Positions 1-8,743 of a stretch of 64,000 nucleotides of DNA are shown one piece after another. The notes below the pieces were generated by a model. It searched no databases. It had not been told where the DNA came from and was given only the letters and a program-made list of their open reading frames with translations. The position numbers and the translations under genes were made by a program. The stretch is from Gammaproteobacteria bacterium. Its GTDB lineage: Bacteria > Pseudomonadota > Gammaproteobacteria > Steroidobacterales > Woeseiaceae. The stretch covers positions 1 through 64,000 of the forward strand of contig JAOTYE010000003.1 of NCBI GenBank assembly GCA_029862045.1, given 5' to 3'. Numbering within the stretch: position 1 is the first letter of the stretch; every line of letters starts with the position of its first letter.

Positions 1-420
1 CGTGACGGCCGGATGACCCACTGACACGCCGATTGGAACCGGTAAGGGCCAGCGTTCTGCGGTGGTACAGACATTGTCGCCCGACGATTCACACGTTGGG
101 CCGCGCAGGGCAACGATACGAGAGCTGAGCTCTTTGTGGACCGGTACACCCTCGACGTGCTTGGGCACCATGGTGTTTCGATTCGTGACGAAAACCTTGA
201 TGACGGGTTCACCTGTCGCATCGAGGCTGATGCCGCTGGCAACCACATTGGGATTTGCCATCAAGCCGGTGACGTGTCGCGCATGGACGGCAGCGCATTG
301 ATTGATGCGCTGCACCAACTGCGGTGTCATCTCCGCGTAGCTGGCCTGGGCGGCAAGCAAGAGCGCTACTGCGATGACGACAAAGGAGAATCTGTTTTGT
401 AACCGGAGAGTCTTATTCAT
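1..420 (-). CDS. Secreted trypsin-like protein, N-terminal part (cut by window edge)
   Basis: The minus strand is open from an ATG at 420 to base 1, giving 140 codons with no stop, so the gene continues to the left of the window. The protein begins with a positively charged start and a hydrophobic stretch ending near SYAEM, a clear Sec signal peptide, so it is probably exported. The mature part carries VKVFV..N at about residue 70 and ends in a P-I-G-V-S-V-G-H-P-A-V-T segment. That segment resembles the conserved entry to the trypsin-like fold in a family of uncharacterised bacterial serine-protease-like proteins, where the next residues usually lead to the catalytic His. The catalytic triad itself would lie outside the window, so activity cannot be judged. 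The family assignment is from memory of the motif and is tentative; the coding call is firm. Confidence 0.7.
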   Translation of the reverse strand, partial: MNKTLRLQNRFSFVVIAVALLLAAQASYAEMTPQLVQRINQCAAVHARHVTGLMANPNVVASGISLDATGEPVIKVFVTNRNTMVPKHVEGVPVHKELSSRIVALRGPTCESSGDNVCTTAERWPLPVPIGVSVGHPAVT

Positions 421-568
421 GTTCTTTTCCCTTAACCGGCTCAATATATGCCTTACTTTAGTATAGTTAACAATGAGTTTTCTGCATAATCCTATCCGTT
501 TTCCAGGTGGCCTAATTCCAATGTTATGTCAGCTTTCTACCATTAGCGGCGCCGTGGCGCGCTAATAG

Positions 569-1738
569 ATGGCCAGCAACCGCATCGTTCTGTCCGGTTC
601 TTATGGCACGCGCAACGTCGGAGACGAGGCGATACTGACGGTTCTCGTCAATGAGCTCGGCGCGCGCGGTTTTGGCGTCGATGTGCTGACGTTCACTCCC
701 GAAGCAACGTCTGCCCGGCAGCCGGCCGCGAACGCCGTTCGATCGGGCGTATTGCGCGGCTCGCTGGCCACGTTCAACGCGATCCGCAACGCCGACGCGA
801 TCGTGATCGGCGGTGGCGGCATCCTGCAGGACGCGACAAGTCTCCGTAACCTGCTATTCCATGTGAGCCGCCCGATCATGGCAGCGATGACCGGCACGCC
901 CGTCGTCATCAGCGGCGTCGGTGTCGGTCCGCTCAGGCACGCGCTGTCGCGTCGGCTGACGCGGTGGGTCTGCGACCGCGCCGCGAGCATCGACGTGCGC
1001 GACCAGAGGTCGGCCAATCTGCTCGAGACGCTCGGCGTACCAGCGGACAAACTGAAAAACGGTGCCGACTTCGCGCACCTGCTGCCGCGTAACAATCGCG
1101 ATGCGATGTGCTCGGGCGGCCGTACGGTCATCGAATCGCTTGCCGCGGCACGCGAGCAGGGCAGGCCGCTCATCGGTCTGTCGTTGCGCCCGCCGGTCGG
1201 TAATCGCTCACGTCGCGCCAGGCTGTCCGATACCGACCGCGCCGACATCGAAACGATGGCCCGGATCGCCGATCGCATCATCGACGAGCACGACGCGCAT
1301 ATCGTGTTCGTCTCGATGTACGCGGAGCAGGACGACCCGATTGCAGAGTTGTTGGCCGGTGCAATGCGGCATTACGACGGCGTGCTGCCGGTTTCGGGCG
1401 GGCTGCCTCCCGCGACGATCAAGGCAGCCATCGCCGAACTCGACCTGATGATCGGCACCCGCCTGCATACGCTGATTTTCGCCGCGTGCGAGAACGTGCC
1501 GTTCGTCGCGCTCGCCTATGACGACAAGGTCGCCGCCTATGCCGAAGTGCTTGGCCTCACCAGCCTGGTTCTCGACCGCCCCGAGTGGACTGTGGATGCG
1601 GTCTGCGAGCACGTGACCGCGACGCTCGTGGCGGCGGCGGAGATCCGGCAACAACTTGCTGAGGGCGTGCCACGCTGCACAGAGCGTGCGCGGCAAAGCA
1701 TCGACAGAATATGCACCGCTGCCCGGGGCGAGTGTTAA
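569..1738 (+). CDS. Polysaccharide pyruvyl transferase family protein (CsaB-like)
   Basis: This 389-residue protein starts with a hydrophobic strand followed by G-S-Y-G-T-R-N-V-G-D-E-A (residues 10-21), the hallmark of the polysaccharide pyruvyl transferase/CsaB family. Near residue 78 it has the IGGGGILQD stretch, and near 296 the G-T-R-L-H segment, both typical of the family. Members transfer pyruvate from phosphoenolpyruvate as a ketal onto a sugar of an exported polysaccharide, using a GT-B-like fold. No other polysaccharide genes are adjacent, so the acceptor is unknown. The ATG at 569 has no obvious Shine-Dalgarno sequence, but no better start exists upstream in the frame. The gene stands alone; the next gene begins 28 bases after its stop. 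Confidence 0.85.
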   Translation: MASNRIVLSGSYGTRNVGDEAILTVLVNELGARGFGVDVLTFTPEATSARQPAANAVRSGVLRGSLATFNAIRNADAIVIGGGGILQDATSLRNLLFHVSRPIMAAMTGTPVVISGVGVGPLRHALSRRLTRWVCDRAASIDVRDQRSANLLETLGVPADKLKNGADFAHLLPRNNRDAMCSGGRTVIESLAAAREQGRPLIGLSLRPPVGNRSRRARLSDTDRADIETMARIADRIIDEHDAHIVFVSMYAEQDDPIAELLAGAMRHYDGVLPVSGGLPPATIKAAIAELDLMIGTRLHTLIFAACENVPFVALAYDDKVAAYAEVLGLTSLVLDRPEWTVDAVCEHVTATLVAAAEIRQQLAEGVPRCTERARQSIDRICTAARGEC

Positions 1739-1766
1739 ATTAGGAATCCATTGCGGAGAAAGGTTC

Positions 1767-2870
1767 ATGAAGCTACGTTACAAAATCACTGGCGGTATCC
1801 TGATTTTCCTGGCGGTCGCGATATCGTCACTGGCCCTTGTTCTGGGATACACCTCTGCCTGCGAACCGGCGCCCGCAGTTTCTGATGGAACGCAACTGAT
1901 GAAAGCCATTGTGTATCGTTGTTATGGGTCACCCGATGTTCTTGAGTTTGTTGACGTCGCAAAGCCGACGCCTGCGGACGATGAGGTCCTGGTAAAGGTC
2001 CACGCAGCAGCCGTCAATCCATACGACTGGCACTATATGAGAGGCTCGCCGTACCTCATGCGCTTAGGGTCCGGTCTGGGCGCACCAAAAAACACTCGCC
2101 TGGGCGTGGACTTTGCCGGCACGGTCGAAGCCGTTGGCAGCGACGTCAAACGGTTCATGCCTGGAGATGAGGTGTTTGGCGGAAGCAACGGAGCCTTCGC
2201 CGAGTATGTAACCATGGGTGAGGACCGGGCACTCGTGATGAAGCCGGCTGACGTGACATTCGAGCAGGCGGCTGCCGCACCGATAGCGGCGATCACCGCA
2301 CTCCAGGCGCTTCGCGACAAGGGAAAACTGGAGCCGGGGCAGAAAGTCCTGATTAACGGTGCGTCGGGAGGTGTGGGTACGTTTGCGGTGCAAATCGCAA
2401 AGTCCTTCGGTGCGGAGGTCACTGGCGTATGCAGTACCCGAAACGTGGAAATGGTGCGGTCAATCGGGGCAGATCACGTTTTTGACTACACCAAAGAGGA
2501 CTACACCGAAAGCGGGAAACGATACGACCTGATCGTCGATATGGTTGGCAATCATTCGTTGTTGGCGAACCGGGGTGTCCTGACTCCCGATGGTAAGTTC
2601 GTCATGATTGGGGGAGCAAAAGGCAATTGGCTCGCGCCATTAATGGGTCCGATCAAGGCGCTCGTGTTGTCACCGTTCGTGGGACAGGAGTTCGGGCTGA
2701 TGATTGCGAAAATGAAACAGGAGGACCTGACCATACTGGGTGGCCTGATGCAGACCGGACAAGTGACGCCGGTCATCGACAGCCGCTATCGACTAAGTGA
2801 GGTAGCGGATGCAATCCGGCATTCCGAAGAAGGGCACGCGCGCGGAAAAATAATAATTGATTTGGAATAG
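1767..2870 (+). CDS. NAD(P)-dependent quinone oxidoreductase-like alcohol dehydrogenase with N-terminal membrane anchor
   Basis: I chose the ATG at 1767 because it follows GAGAAAGG at good spacing; an upstream in-frame start at 1656 would overlap the previous gene. The 367-residue protein has a single hydrophobic segment (about residues 9-27) and a short linker. A full zinc-free medium-chain reductase/quinone oxidoreductase domain then starts at M45 (MKAIVYRCYG). The NADPH-binding A-S-G-G-V-G motif is near residues 198-204, and the GVDFAGTVEAVG and RGKII segments are typical of the QOR/YhdH group. The soluble domain looks complete, so the N-terminal helix is an addition that would tether it to the inner membrane. 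If it acts as an uncleaved signal the enzyme would face the periplasm, but the NADPH requirement argues for the cytoplasmic side. The substrate is unknown. Confidence 0.85.
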   Translation: MKLRYKITGGILIFLAVAISSLALVLGYTSACEPAPAVSDGTQLMKAIVYRCYGSPDVLEFVDVAKPTPADDEVLVKVHAAAVNPYDWHYMRGSPYLMRLGSGLGAPKNTRLGVDFAGTVEAVGSDVKRFMPGDEVFGGSNGAFAEYVTMGEDRALVMKPADVTFEQAAAAPIAAITALQALRDKGKLEPGQKVLINGASGGVGTFAVQIAKSFGAEVTGVCSTRNVEMVRSIGADHVFDYTKEDYTESGKRYDLIVDMVGNHSLLANRGVLTPDGKFVMIGGAKGNWLAPLMGPIKALVLSPFVGQEFGLMIAKMKQEDLTILGGLMQTGQVTPVIDSRYRLSEVADAIRHSEEGHARGKIIIDLE

Positions 2871-2953
2871 ACCCGCGCCCATTGAAACGTGACAAAATTG
2901 ACCCGAAGCGATGCTAGCCTGGTCGTATCGAACGTCTGCCGCAGAGATAACGA

Positions 2954-3883
2954 TTGAACGATTCAACCGGTTCGCTAAAGATCGGCCTTGCCTTGGGCTC
3001 GGGCGCTTCGCGCGGCTGGTCTCATGTTGGCGTGCTCAAAGCATTACTGGAAGCCGGAATCGAGCCCGACGTCATCTGCGGCACGTCCGTAGGTGCCATG
3101 GTCGGTGGCTCATACATAGCCGGCAATCTCGATGAACTGGAACAATGGGTGCTTGGCTCGAGCCGCAGCGATGTGCTGGGTTTTTTCAATTTCAGGATGG
3201 CGCGCACGGCACTCGTCGATATTGAAAGACTGAACTGGTTTCTGCACAATTTCGTGGCGTCCACAGACATACGCATCGAAAACCTGCACAAGCCCTATGC
3301 CGCAGTCTGCAGCAACCTCGAGACCGGACGCGAAGTCTGGTTGACCGAGGGAGGGCTTGCAGATGCTGTCAGAGCGTCGATGGCAATGCCCGGCTTGTTC
3401 CCCGCCGTGCGCAACAACCAGCGATGGCTGGTCGATGGCGGATTGGTCAACCCGGTCCCCGTGACGGCTTGTCGTGCGCTGGGAGCCGACTTTGTGATTG
3501 GCGTTAATCTGAACACCGACATCCTCAGCAAACGCAGCAACAAGAAACAACTAACGGCAGTGCCGGAAGTCGACAGCGTCCTGGGGAACCTGAAAAAGCA
3601 AGCTAAAGAGTATTCAAGTTCGCTTTTTGCGAACAGCGGTGAACAGGACAAGGCGCCGGGGCTGTTCGCTACGATCTCGAAGTCAATCAACATCTTTCAG
3701 GACCGGATCACCCGAAGCCGGCTTGCAGGAGATCCGGCGGATGTGCTGATTTCACCCAGGGTCGGCGACATCGGCATGCTTGAGTTTCAGCGCGCCGCCG
3801 AAGCGATGGAAGAAGGTGCTGCGCGCGTGCGGAGCGCGATTCCCGAGATTCGCGGACTCGTGGGGATGCCAGCAAAAGAATAG
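2954..3883 (+). CDS. Patatin-like phospholipase (RssA/NTE type)
   Basis: The 309-residue protein opens directly with the oxyanion motif G-S-G-A-S-R-G (residues 15-21), followed by the nucleophile elbow G-T-S-V-G with Ser45, and an Asp-Gly-Gly with Asp161. This is the complete catalytic Ser-Asp dyad of bacterial patatins of the RssA/YlbK group. These enzymes hydrolyse acyl esters of phospholipids, usually at the cytoplasmic membrane face. The only start compatible with this frame is a TTG at 2954. No signal peptide is present. The gene is monocistronic in appearance, lying 83 bases after the reductase and 102 before metY. Confidence 0.88.
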   Translation: MNDSTGSLKIGLALGSGASRGWSHVGVLKALLEAGIEPDVICGTSVGAMVGGSYIAGNLDELEQWVLGSSRSDVLGFFNFRMARTALVDIERLNWFLHNFVASTDIRIENLHKPYAAVCSNLETGREVWLTEGGLADAVRASMAMPGLFPAVRNNQRWLVDGGLVNPVPVTACRALGADFVIGVNLNTDILSKRSNKKQLTAVPEVDSVLGNLKKQAKEYSSSLFANSGEQDKAPGLFATISKSINIFQDRITRSRLAGDPADVLISPRVGDIGMLEFQRAAEAMEEGAARVRSAIPEIRGLVGMPAKE

Positions 3884-3985
3884 GGTCACATGGCGCTCCC
3901 TTTTTCTTTGATCGCCGCCTGTTGTATTGTGCCCGCAAGCAACGAAAGAGCTCTCTCACCCTCGTTAATGAAGGGAAAATAAGAA

Positions 3986-5260
3986 ATGAAAATTGAAACA
4001 CTCGCAGTGCACGCCGGATACGAACCCGACCCGACAACCAAGGCGGTGGCCGTCCCCATTTATCAGACGACCGCCTACGCGTTTGACGATACGCAGCATG
4101 GCGCTGACTTGTTCGACCTCAAGGTCGAGGGGAACATCTATTCGCGCATCATGAACCCGACGACCGCGGTATTGGAACAGCGTGTTGCGGCAATGGAAGG
4201 TGGCCTGGCCGCACTCGGATTGTCGTCCGGGCAGGCGGCGACAACGTATTCACTGTTTACGATTGCCGAGGCGGGCGACAATTTCATCGCGACGTCGACG
4301 CTGTACGGTGGCACCTACAACCTCTTCGCACACACGTTTCCGCAGGTCGGTATCGAGGCGCGTTTCGCGGCTCCCGATGACATCGACGGCATGGCGGCGA
4401 TGATCGACGAGCGGACCAAAGCGATCTACTGCGAATCGCTCGGCAATCCGGCGGGTAACGTCGTCGACCTGGAGGCACTGGCCGACATGGCACATGCGCA
4501 CGGCGTACCGGTGATCGTCGACAACACGGTGCCCACCCCGTACCTGAACAATCCGTTCAAGTGGGGTTGCGACATCATCGTGCACTCGCTGACCAAGTAC
4601 TTGGGTGGGCATGGCACGATCATCGGCGGAGCGCTGGTCGACTCCGGCAAGTTTGACTGGGTCGCGAACAAGGAGCGCTTCAGGCGCCTGAACGAACCGG
4701 ATGTGTCCTACCATGGCGTTATCTTTACCGAAGCCCTGGAGGAGGCCGCGTATATCGGCCGCGCCCGAGTCGTTCCTTTGCGCAACATGGGTGCTGCGAT
4801 ATCACCAATGACCAGCTTCATGGCTTTACAGGGCATCGAGACGCTGCCGCTGCGCATGGACAGGATGTGCGACAACGCGCTCGCTGTCGCAGAGCATCTG
4901 CAACGGCAAGACCAGGTGGAGTGGGTGCGTTTTGCGGCGCTGCCGGACAGCCCGCACAAAGAGCTCGCGGATAAGTACATGGGTGGCCGTGCCTCGGCAA
5001 TTCTCAGTTTTGGTATCAAAGGCGGCATCGAGGCCGGTACCAAGTTCATTGATGCATTGGGATTGATCACACGCCTCGTTAACATCGGCGATGCGAAGTC
5101 GCTGGCGTGTCACCCGGCTTCGACGACACACCGTCAGTTATCGCCGGAGGAGCTGGAAGCATCAGGCGTTAGCGACGACCTGGTCAGGCTGTCAATCGGC
5201 ATCGAGCACATCGACGACATCCTCGAAGACATCGATCAGGCACTGGCTACCGCGAGGTAA
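3986..5260 (+). CDS. metY: O-acetylhomoserine sulfhydrylase / aminocarboxypropyltransferase
   Basis: This 424-residue protein belongs to the Cys/Met metabolism PLP-dependent family, fold type I. It shows ETLAVHAG at the N-terminus, YSRIMNPTT near residue 52, the cofactor-contacting SSGQAA near 73, and the S-L-T-K-Y motif in which Lys204 should carry pyridoxal phosphate. Length, the GGHGTIIGG stretch after the lysine and the C-terminal HPASTTHRQL block fit MetY better than MetB or MetC. It would convert O-acetylhomoserine plus sulfide into homocysteine, or take methanethiol to give methionine directly. The ATG follows GAAGGGAAAATAAGAA. No S-box-like or SAM-II-like leader could be recognised in the 102 bases upstream. 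A methanethiol-using role would fit a DMSP-degrading host, but that is speculation. Confidence 0.93.
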   Translation: MKIETLAVHAGYEPDPTTKAVAVPIYQTTAYAFDDTQHGADLFDLKVEGNIYSRIMNPTTAVLEQRVAAMEGGLAALGLSSGQAATTYSLFTIAEAGDNFIATSTLYGGTYNLFAHTFPQVGIEARFAAPDDIDGMAAMIDERTKAIYCESLGNPAGNVVDLEALADMAHAHGVPVIVDNTVPTPYLNNPFKWGCDIIVHSLTKYLGGHGTIIGGALVDSGKFDWVANKERFRRLNEPDVSYHGVIFTEALEEAAYIGRARVVPLRNMGAAISPMTSFMALQGIETLPLRMDRMCDNALAVAEHLQRQDQVEWVRFAALPDSPHKELADKYMGGRASAILSFGIKGGIEAGTKFIDALGLITRLVNIGDAKSLACHPASTTHRQLSPEELEASGVSDDLVRLSIGIEHIDDILEDIDQALATAR

Positions 5261-5297
5261 CTCCTTAAGTCAATATGACGGCCGCATCACTCCCAGA

Positions 5298-7259
5298 TCA
5301 GAATGGACCTTTCACGACCGACGGTGAATTCCAAAACGCGGCCCAGACTGATTCATCGCGAACATAGAAGACGGTGTCGTTGTGGATGAAGGCACGACTG
5401 CGACTGGCGATGAACGGTATCTCGAATCCGCCCACGTCAGGTACGATTGACCCGACGCTGTTTAGCGCTGCGACCGCCGGCATGTCTTTGTCGCGGATTT
5501 CGAACAAATACAGTCCCGACTCGAAAAACTGAAAACTGCCATCGGCGGCATACAGTTGCGCCGGGATCGTGAATCTGTCGATGCCATTCACATCACTCTG
5601 ATACGTAAACGCGTGTCGATCGTAGGTCGCCTCGCTCCAGGAACCGCGTCCGCCCAGCGTTGCGCTGCCGCGCGACAGCGGCTGTGCAATATTCGACACA
5701 TCGAATAACTCGAGTTTGATACCGCCGTTGCCACCTGTACCCAGACCAAGCAACAGGTCGTCGTTAACCGGGTGCAGGAAATCCGAGAAGCCGGTAACGA
5801 ATAATTCGCCGGCAATAAACGGATCGCCCGGATTCGTCAGGTCAATCGCGTACAACGGATCAATGCGTTCAAATGTCACTGCGTAAGCTCTGTCGGCGAG
5901 GAACCTCACGCCGTACAGTGCCTCGTTCGGCTTGCCGATTTCCTCCGGTCGTTGCTCGTTCGGCAGCTCCGAGACGACCGTGAGCTCCGGGCGCGCTGTC
6001 GTGTTTGACTCGCGCAGCACATACAACTTGTGGTCGACGAAGTCCTCGCTGTTCCAGTCAAACACTGAGGCCAGCACGCGCAGATCGCCTTTGTATTCGC
6101 TCATGCGGAAGTCGGCCTGGCCACCGCGCCAGACCTGGCCCTCGATATCGACCGAGCCACGGTAGCGCAGCTCCGTGCTTGCCAGAGCAAACTTGTGTAT
6201 GCGCGTGTCGTATCGGCTCAGCGTCGTGTGCGGTCGAAATTGCGTGAAGTACAATGCGTTTTCAGAGACGTAAACGCCGTAGGTCTCTTCGTTATAACAG
6301 GTGGTCGAAAACGACGTCGGATCACTGATGGACACGGCAGTAATGCTCGTGATCACAGGATAGCCGGCTTCGTCATCGGTATTCGTGATGTAACACGTGT
6401 CGGGGGCGACGAGCGGGGCGGTGACGTCATTGACCGTGATCTTCGGCAGCAGGTCGTCCAGCGTGACGCTGGCCAGAATCGCTTCGTTACTCGCCTGTTG
6501 TTCGGCCGTCGTGACGTAGTACTCGAGTCCGTCGATCCATGGCGTGTATCGGCTGATGATGTAGACCGTGTCGCCTATGCGTCGGCTTTCAACAAATATG
6601 CCGTCGATCTTTACATCGGCCTCGAGTACCGGGGCACCCGGGTCGCTGACGTCGTACACCTGATAGCCGAGCCGCTCCGGCGCCCAGATAGCAAAGTCCG
6701 CCCAGAAACCGCCATAGCTACCGTAGATAGACTCGCCGGTCAGCGCGAACATGCGCTTGTCCGACAAATACATGCCTTGTACCGACAGGTTGTCGGCAAG
6801 TGGAATCTCACCCGCCGGACTTGCCGAGCCATCGTCCGGGTCGGTTGCGAGAATGCGGATCGAACGTTGCGGATCATTGCCTGTGCCGATTGCACCATCG
6901 TCAGCTTCCGCAAGGATGTAGCAACAACCGAAGTAACGTCGCGGTGCGACGTAAAGATGCTCGCCGTCGTAACGCACTGCGTCGAATTCATCGACGTTTT
7001 GTTCCTGCGTATAGGTTCCCGTGAAATTGTCTCCGCTGGCGGCCGCGGTTGCGTCTGCGATCGCCAAATCGACTTCCTGGGTGTTGCGCAGGGCCGTGAG
7101 TCCGGCCTTTAATGATGTCTCGAGTTCCGCAGCGTTAGTGACCTTGCGCAACATGCCGGCGTCGGGATCGTCAGGCGATGAGTTATTCGACGACGAGCCG
7201 CAAGCGGCCAGCACAAGAAGACACGCGGCGTATACTGTTCCACGTATTAAGGATTTCAT
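5298..7259 (-). CDS. Secreted lipoprotein with C-terminal beta-propeller domain
   Basis: The 653-residue protein starts with a signal peptide ending in the lipobox L-A-A-C and continues with a Ser/Asn/Asp-rich linker, so it should be a lipid-anchored envelope protein. The block from residue 80 (TYTQEQNVDEFDAVRYDGEHLYV) matches the conserved entry of the beta-propeller family of secreted proteins (Pfam 'Beta_propel', PF09826), where a 'VDE-D-VKTDG' signature is typical. Repeated propeller-like blades with YVISRY, LYVLRES and AYAVTF strands fill the remainder. The function of this family is not known. The start at 7259 is supported by GGGGAGAA just upstream. The gene points away from the MipA operon, with which it shares a 226-base divergent intergenic region. 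Confidence 0.85.
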   Translation of the reverse strand: MKSLIRGTVYAACLLVLAACGSSSNNSSPDDPDAGMLRKVTNAAELETSLKAGLTALRNTQEVDLAIADATAAASGDNFTGTYTQEQNVDEFDAVRYDGEHLYVAPRRYFGCCYILAEADDGAIGTGNDPQRSIRILATDPDDGSASPAGEIPLADNLSVQGMYLSDKRMFALTGESIYGSYGGFWADFAIWAPERLGYQVYDVSDPGAPVLEADVKIDGIFVESRRIGDTVYIISRYTPWIDGLEYYVTTAEQQASNEAILASVTLDDLLPKITVNDVTAPLVAPDTCYITNTDDEAGYPVITSITAVSISDPTSFSTTCYNEETYGVYVSENALYFTQFRPHTTLSRYDTRIHKFALASTELRYRGSVDIEGQVWRGGQADFRMSEYKGDLRVLASVFDWNSEDFVDHKLYVLRESNTTARPELTVVSELPNEQRPEEIGKPNEALYGVRFLADRAYAVTFERIDPLYAIDLTNPGDPFIAGELFVTGFSDFLHPVNDDLLLGLGTGGNGGIKLELFDVSNIAQPLSRGSATLGGRGSWSEATYDRHAFTYQSDVNGIDRFTIPAQLYAADGSFQFFESGLYLFEIRDKDMPAVAALNSVGSIVPDVGGFEIPFIASRSRAFIHNDTVFYVRDESVWAAFWNSPSVVKGPF

Positions 7260-7335
7260 GCGACATTCTCCCCTTGTTCCATATTGGTAGCCTAGTTGTG
7301 CGGTGGCCCCAAGTCTGTTGAGATTGTTGCGCGAG

Positions 7336-7379
7336 ATTGTCGAAATTTGTAATTGGCCTCAATTACATTATTCGACAAT
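7336..7379. promoter_or_regulatory. Nested perfect palindrome in a divergent promoter region
   Basis: Outer arms ATTGTCGAA (7336-7344) and TTCGACAAT (7371-7379) are perfect reverse complements. Inner arms GTAATTG (7349-7355) and CAATTAC (7360-7366) are also perfect, and both pairs share one centre at 7357/7358 with a 4-base loop. No T-run follows, so a terminator is unlikely. The region lies between the divergent propeller lipoprotein and the mipA-like gene, 107 bases upstream of the latter. A protein operator, plausibly for the OmpR-type regulator encoded downstream, is my inference. Confidence 0.5.
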
Positions 7380-7485
7380 TTTCATACACGATTGTTACCG
7401 GCCTCGGCCGCTGCTTTTGTCACACTGGACGGGTACAGCTAGGCAACCCGGGTCACACCGAGCCCGGGACGGAGGCGGACTCGAC

Positions 7486-8334
7486 ATGAAATTACCAATC
7501 GCGGCTGCGCTCTGGCTGCTCGTCGCCTTCCAATCAGGCGCGGCCGAACAGTCCACTACGCCGGCGCCGAGTACCGTATCGGTTGCCGAGCAGGGCGAGG
7601 CGCGCGAGCCCCGCTGGCGGCTCGGATTCGCGCTCGGCTACGGTCTCCGCACCAATCCGCTCGTGCAATCCGACGACATCCCGATTGTCGTCGACGTCGA
7701 TATTGGCTGGTTCGGCGATCGGTTCTTCTTCGATAACGGCGACCTCGGCGTCACGTTTGCCGATAACGACCGTATCACGGCAAGCCTCGTTGCGCGCGTC
7801 AACAGCGACCGCGTTTTTTTCGGCCGAACGAACACGCGCTTTGTCACGGTTGACGCCGCCGGTATGCCGCTGTCCGAAGCGATAGTATTTGACGTACCGG
7901 ACAGAAGTTACGCGACCGAGCTCGGCATCGAAGTCCTCATGGATGGTTCATGGGGCCAACTGCAGATGACGGCGCATCACGACATCAGCGGCACGCACGA
8001 GGGCTACGAACTCTTTGTCGACTATGGTTACGGCTGGCGCAACCAGCGTTGGTATGTCGAACCGTCGATCGGCCTGAGTTACAAAAGTGACGAGCTGAAC
8101 GACTACTACTGGGGCGTGCGCGAAGACGAAGCCAGCCCGGCGCTGCTCGCCTACACCGCTGGCGACGGCATCAACGCACACGCGCGCCTCGCATTGAGTT
8201 ACCAGGTCAATCGACACTGGACGTTTTCACTCGTCGGTGAATTCGAACGCCTCAACGATGACGCCGCAGCGAGCCCTATCGTCAAGGACAAGAACGTTTT
8301 CGGCTATTTCGCCGGCTTTGGATTCCACTTCTGA
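7486..8334 (+). CDS. MipA/OmpV family outer-membrane protein
   Basis: I chose the ATG at 7486 because GGAGG lies 11 bases upstream and the protein then begins with a normal signal peptide (cleavage after SGAAE). The mature 260 residues alternate polar and aromatic positions as in an outer-membrane beta-barrel. They start with the MipA-like block W-R-L-G-F-A-L-G-Y-G, followed by VVDVDIGWFGDRFFFDNGD, and end in the typical terminal Phe (FAGFGFHF). MipA/OmpV proteins are envelope barrels that in some species contact peptidoglycan enzymes or respond to osmotic and antibiotic stress. The next gene starts two bases after the stop, so it heads a four-gene unit with a DUF3019 protein, a response regulator and a sensor kinase. 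Confidence 0.88.
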   Translation: MKLPIAAALWLLVAFQSGAAEQSTTPAPSTVSVAEQGEAREPRWRLGFALGYGLRTNPLVQSDDIPIVVDVDIGWFGDRFFFDNGDLGVTFADNDRITASLVARVNSDRVFFGRTNTRFVTVDAAGMPLSEAIVFDVPDRSYATELGIEVLMDGSWGQLQMTAHHDISGTHEGYELFVDYGYGWRNQRWYVEPSIGLSYKSDELNDYYWGVREDEASPALLAYTAGDGINAHARLALSYQVNRHWTFSLVGEFERLNDDAAASPIVKDKNVFGYFAGFGFHF

Positions 8335-8335
8335 C

Positions 8336-8743
8336 ATGATGCCTCGCGCGTTGCTCCTGTTGTTCACTCTGTTACCGCTTACAGCGACGTTGAATACGGC
8401 TGTCGCGGACGAATCGATGCGCCTGAGTGTCAAGCCCGTGCTTTGCATCACGGACAAGAGGACGCCGAGTTGCCAAATGTCGTTTCTGGTCTTATGGGAG
8501 AGTGCACAGACCGGTTATTATTGTCTCTTCAATGATTTCGGTGAGACGCCGATCCGCTGCTGGAGTGACGAGCGCAGCGGTCGCACAGAGGACGAGCGTA
8601 TTGTGGAAAACGACTTTCAATACTGGATGCAGGACGACAGCAGTGAGCTGCAGCTTGCCGTTGTCACCGTCGAAGTCCTTCGCCTGGACAGCGACGATCG
8701 CCGCCGAAAACGTCGCACACGCCACGTTTGGGACGTCAATTGA
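8336..8743 (+). CDS. DUF3019 family secreted small protein
   Basis: This 135-residue protein begins at the ATG-ATG two bases after the mipA-like stop and has a clear signal peptide (LLLLFTLLPLTATLNTAVA). The mature part has a short Ig-like beta pattern: L-S-V-K-P-V-L-C-I, then C-Q-M-S-F-L-V-L-W, YYCLFND, and a C-terminal R-R-x-R-R-T-R-H basic tail. This matches the DUF3019 family. Such genes are commonly found between a MipA-like gene and an RstAB-like two-component system in gammaproteobacteria, as here. Three cysteines could form disulfides in the periplasm. The function is unknown; context suggests a periplasmic partner of the adjacent sensor. Confidence 0.8.
   Translation: MMPRALLLLFTLLPLTATLNTAVADESMRLSVKPVLCITDKRTPSCQMSFLVLWESAQTGYYCLFNDFGETPIRCWSDERSGRTEDERIVENDFQYWMQDDSSELQLAVVTVEVLRLDSDDRRRKRRTRHVWDVN

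Noticed and set aside
62-402. Two plus-strand open frames at the left edge
   Set aside because: They are antisense to a minus-strand gene with a signal peptide and a recognisable trypsin-like segment.
3884-3985. SAM-responsive riboswitch before metY
   Set aside because: The region is only 102 bases and shows none of the conserved SAM-I or SAM-II sequence elements that I know; only a small CCCT/AGGG-type hairpin is seen.
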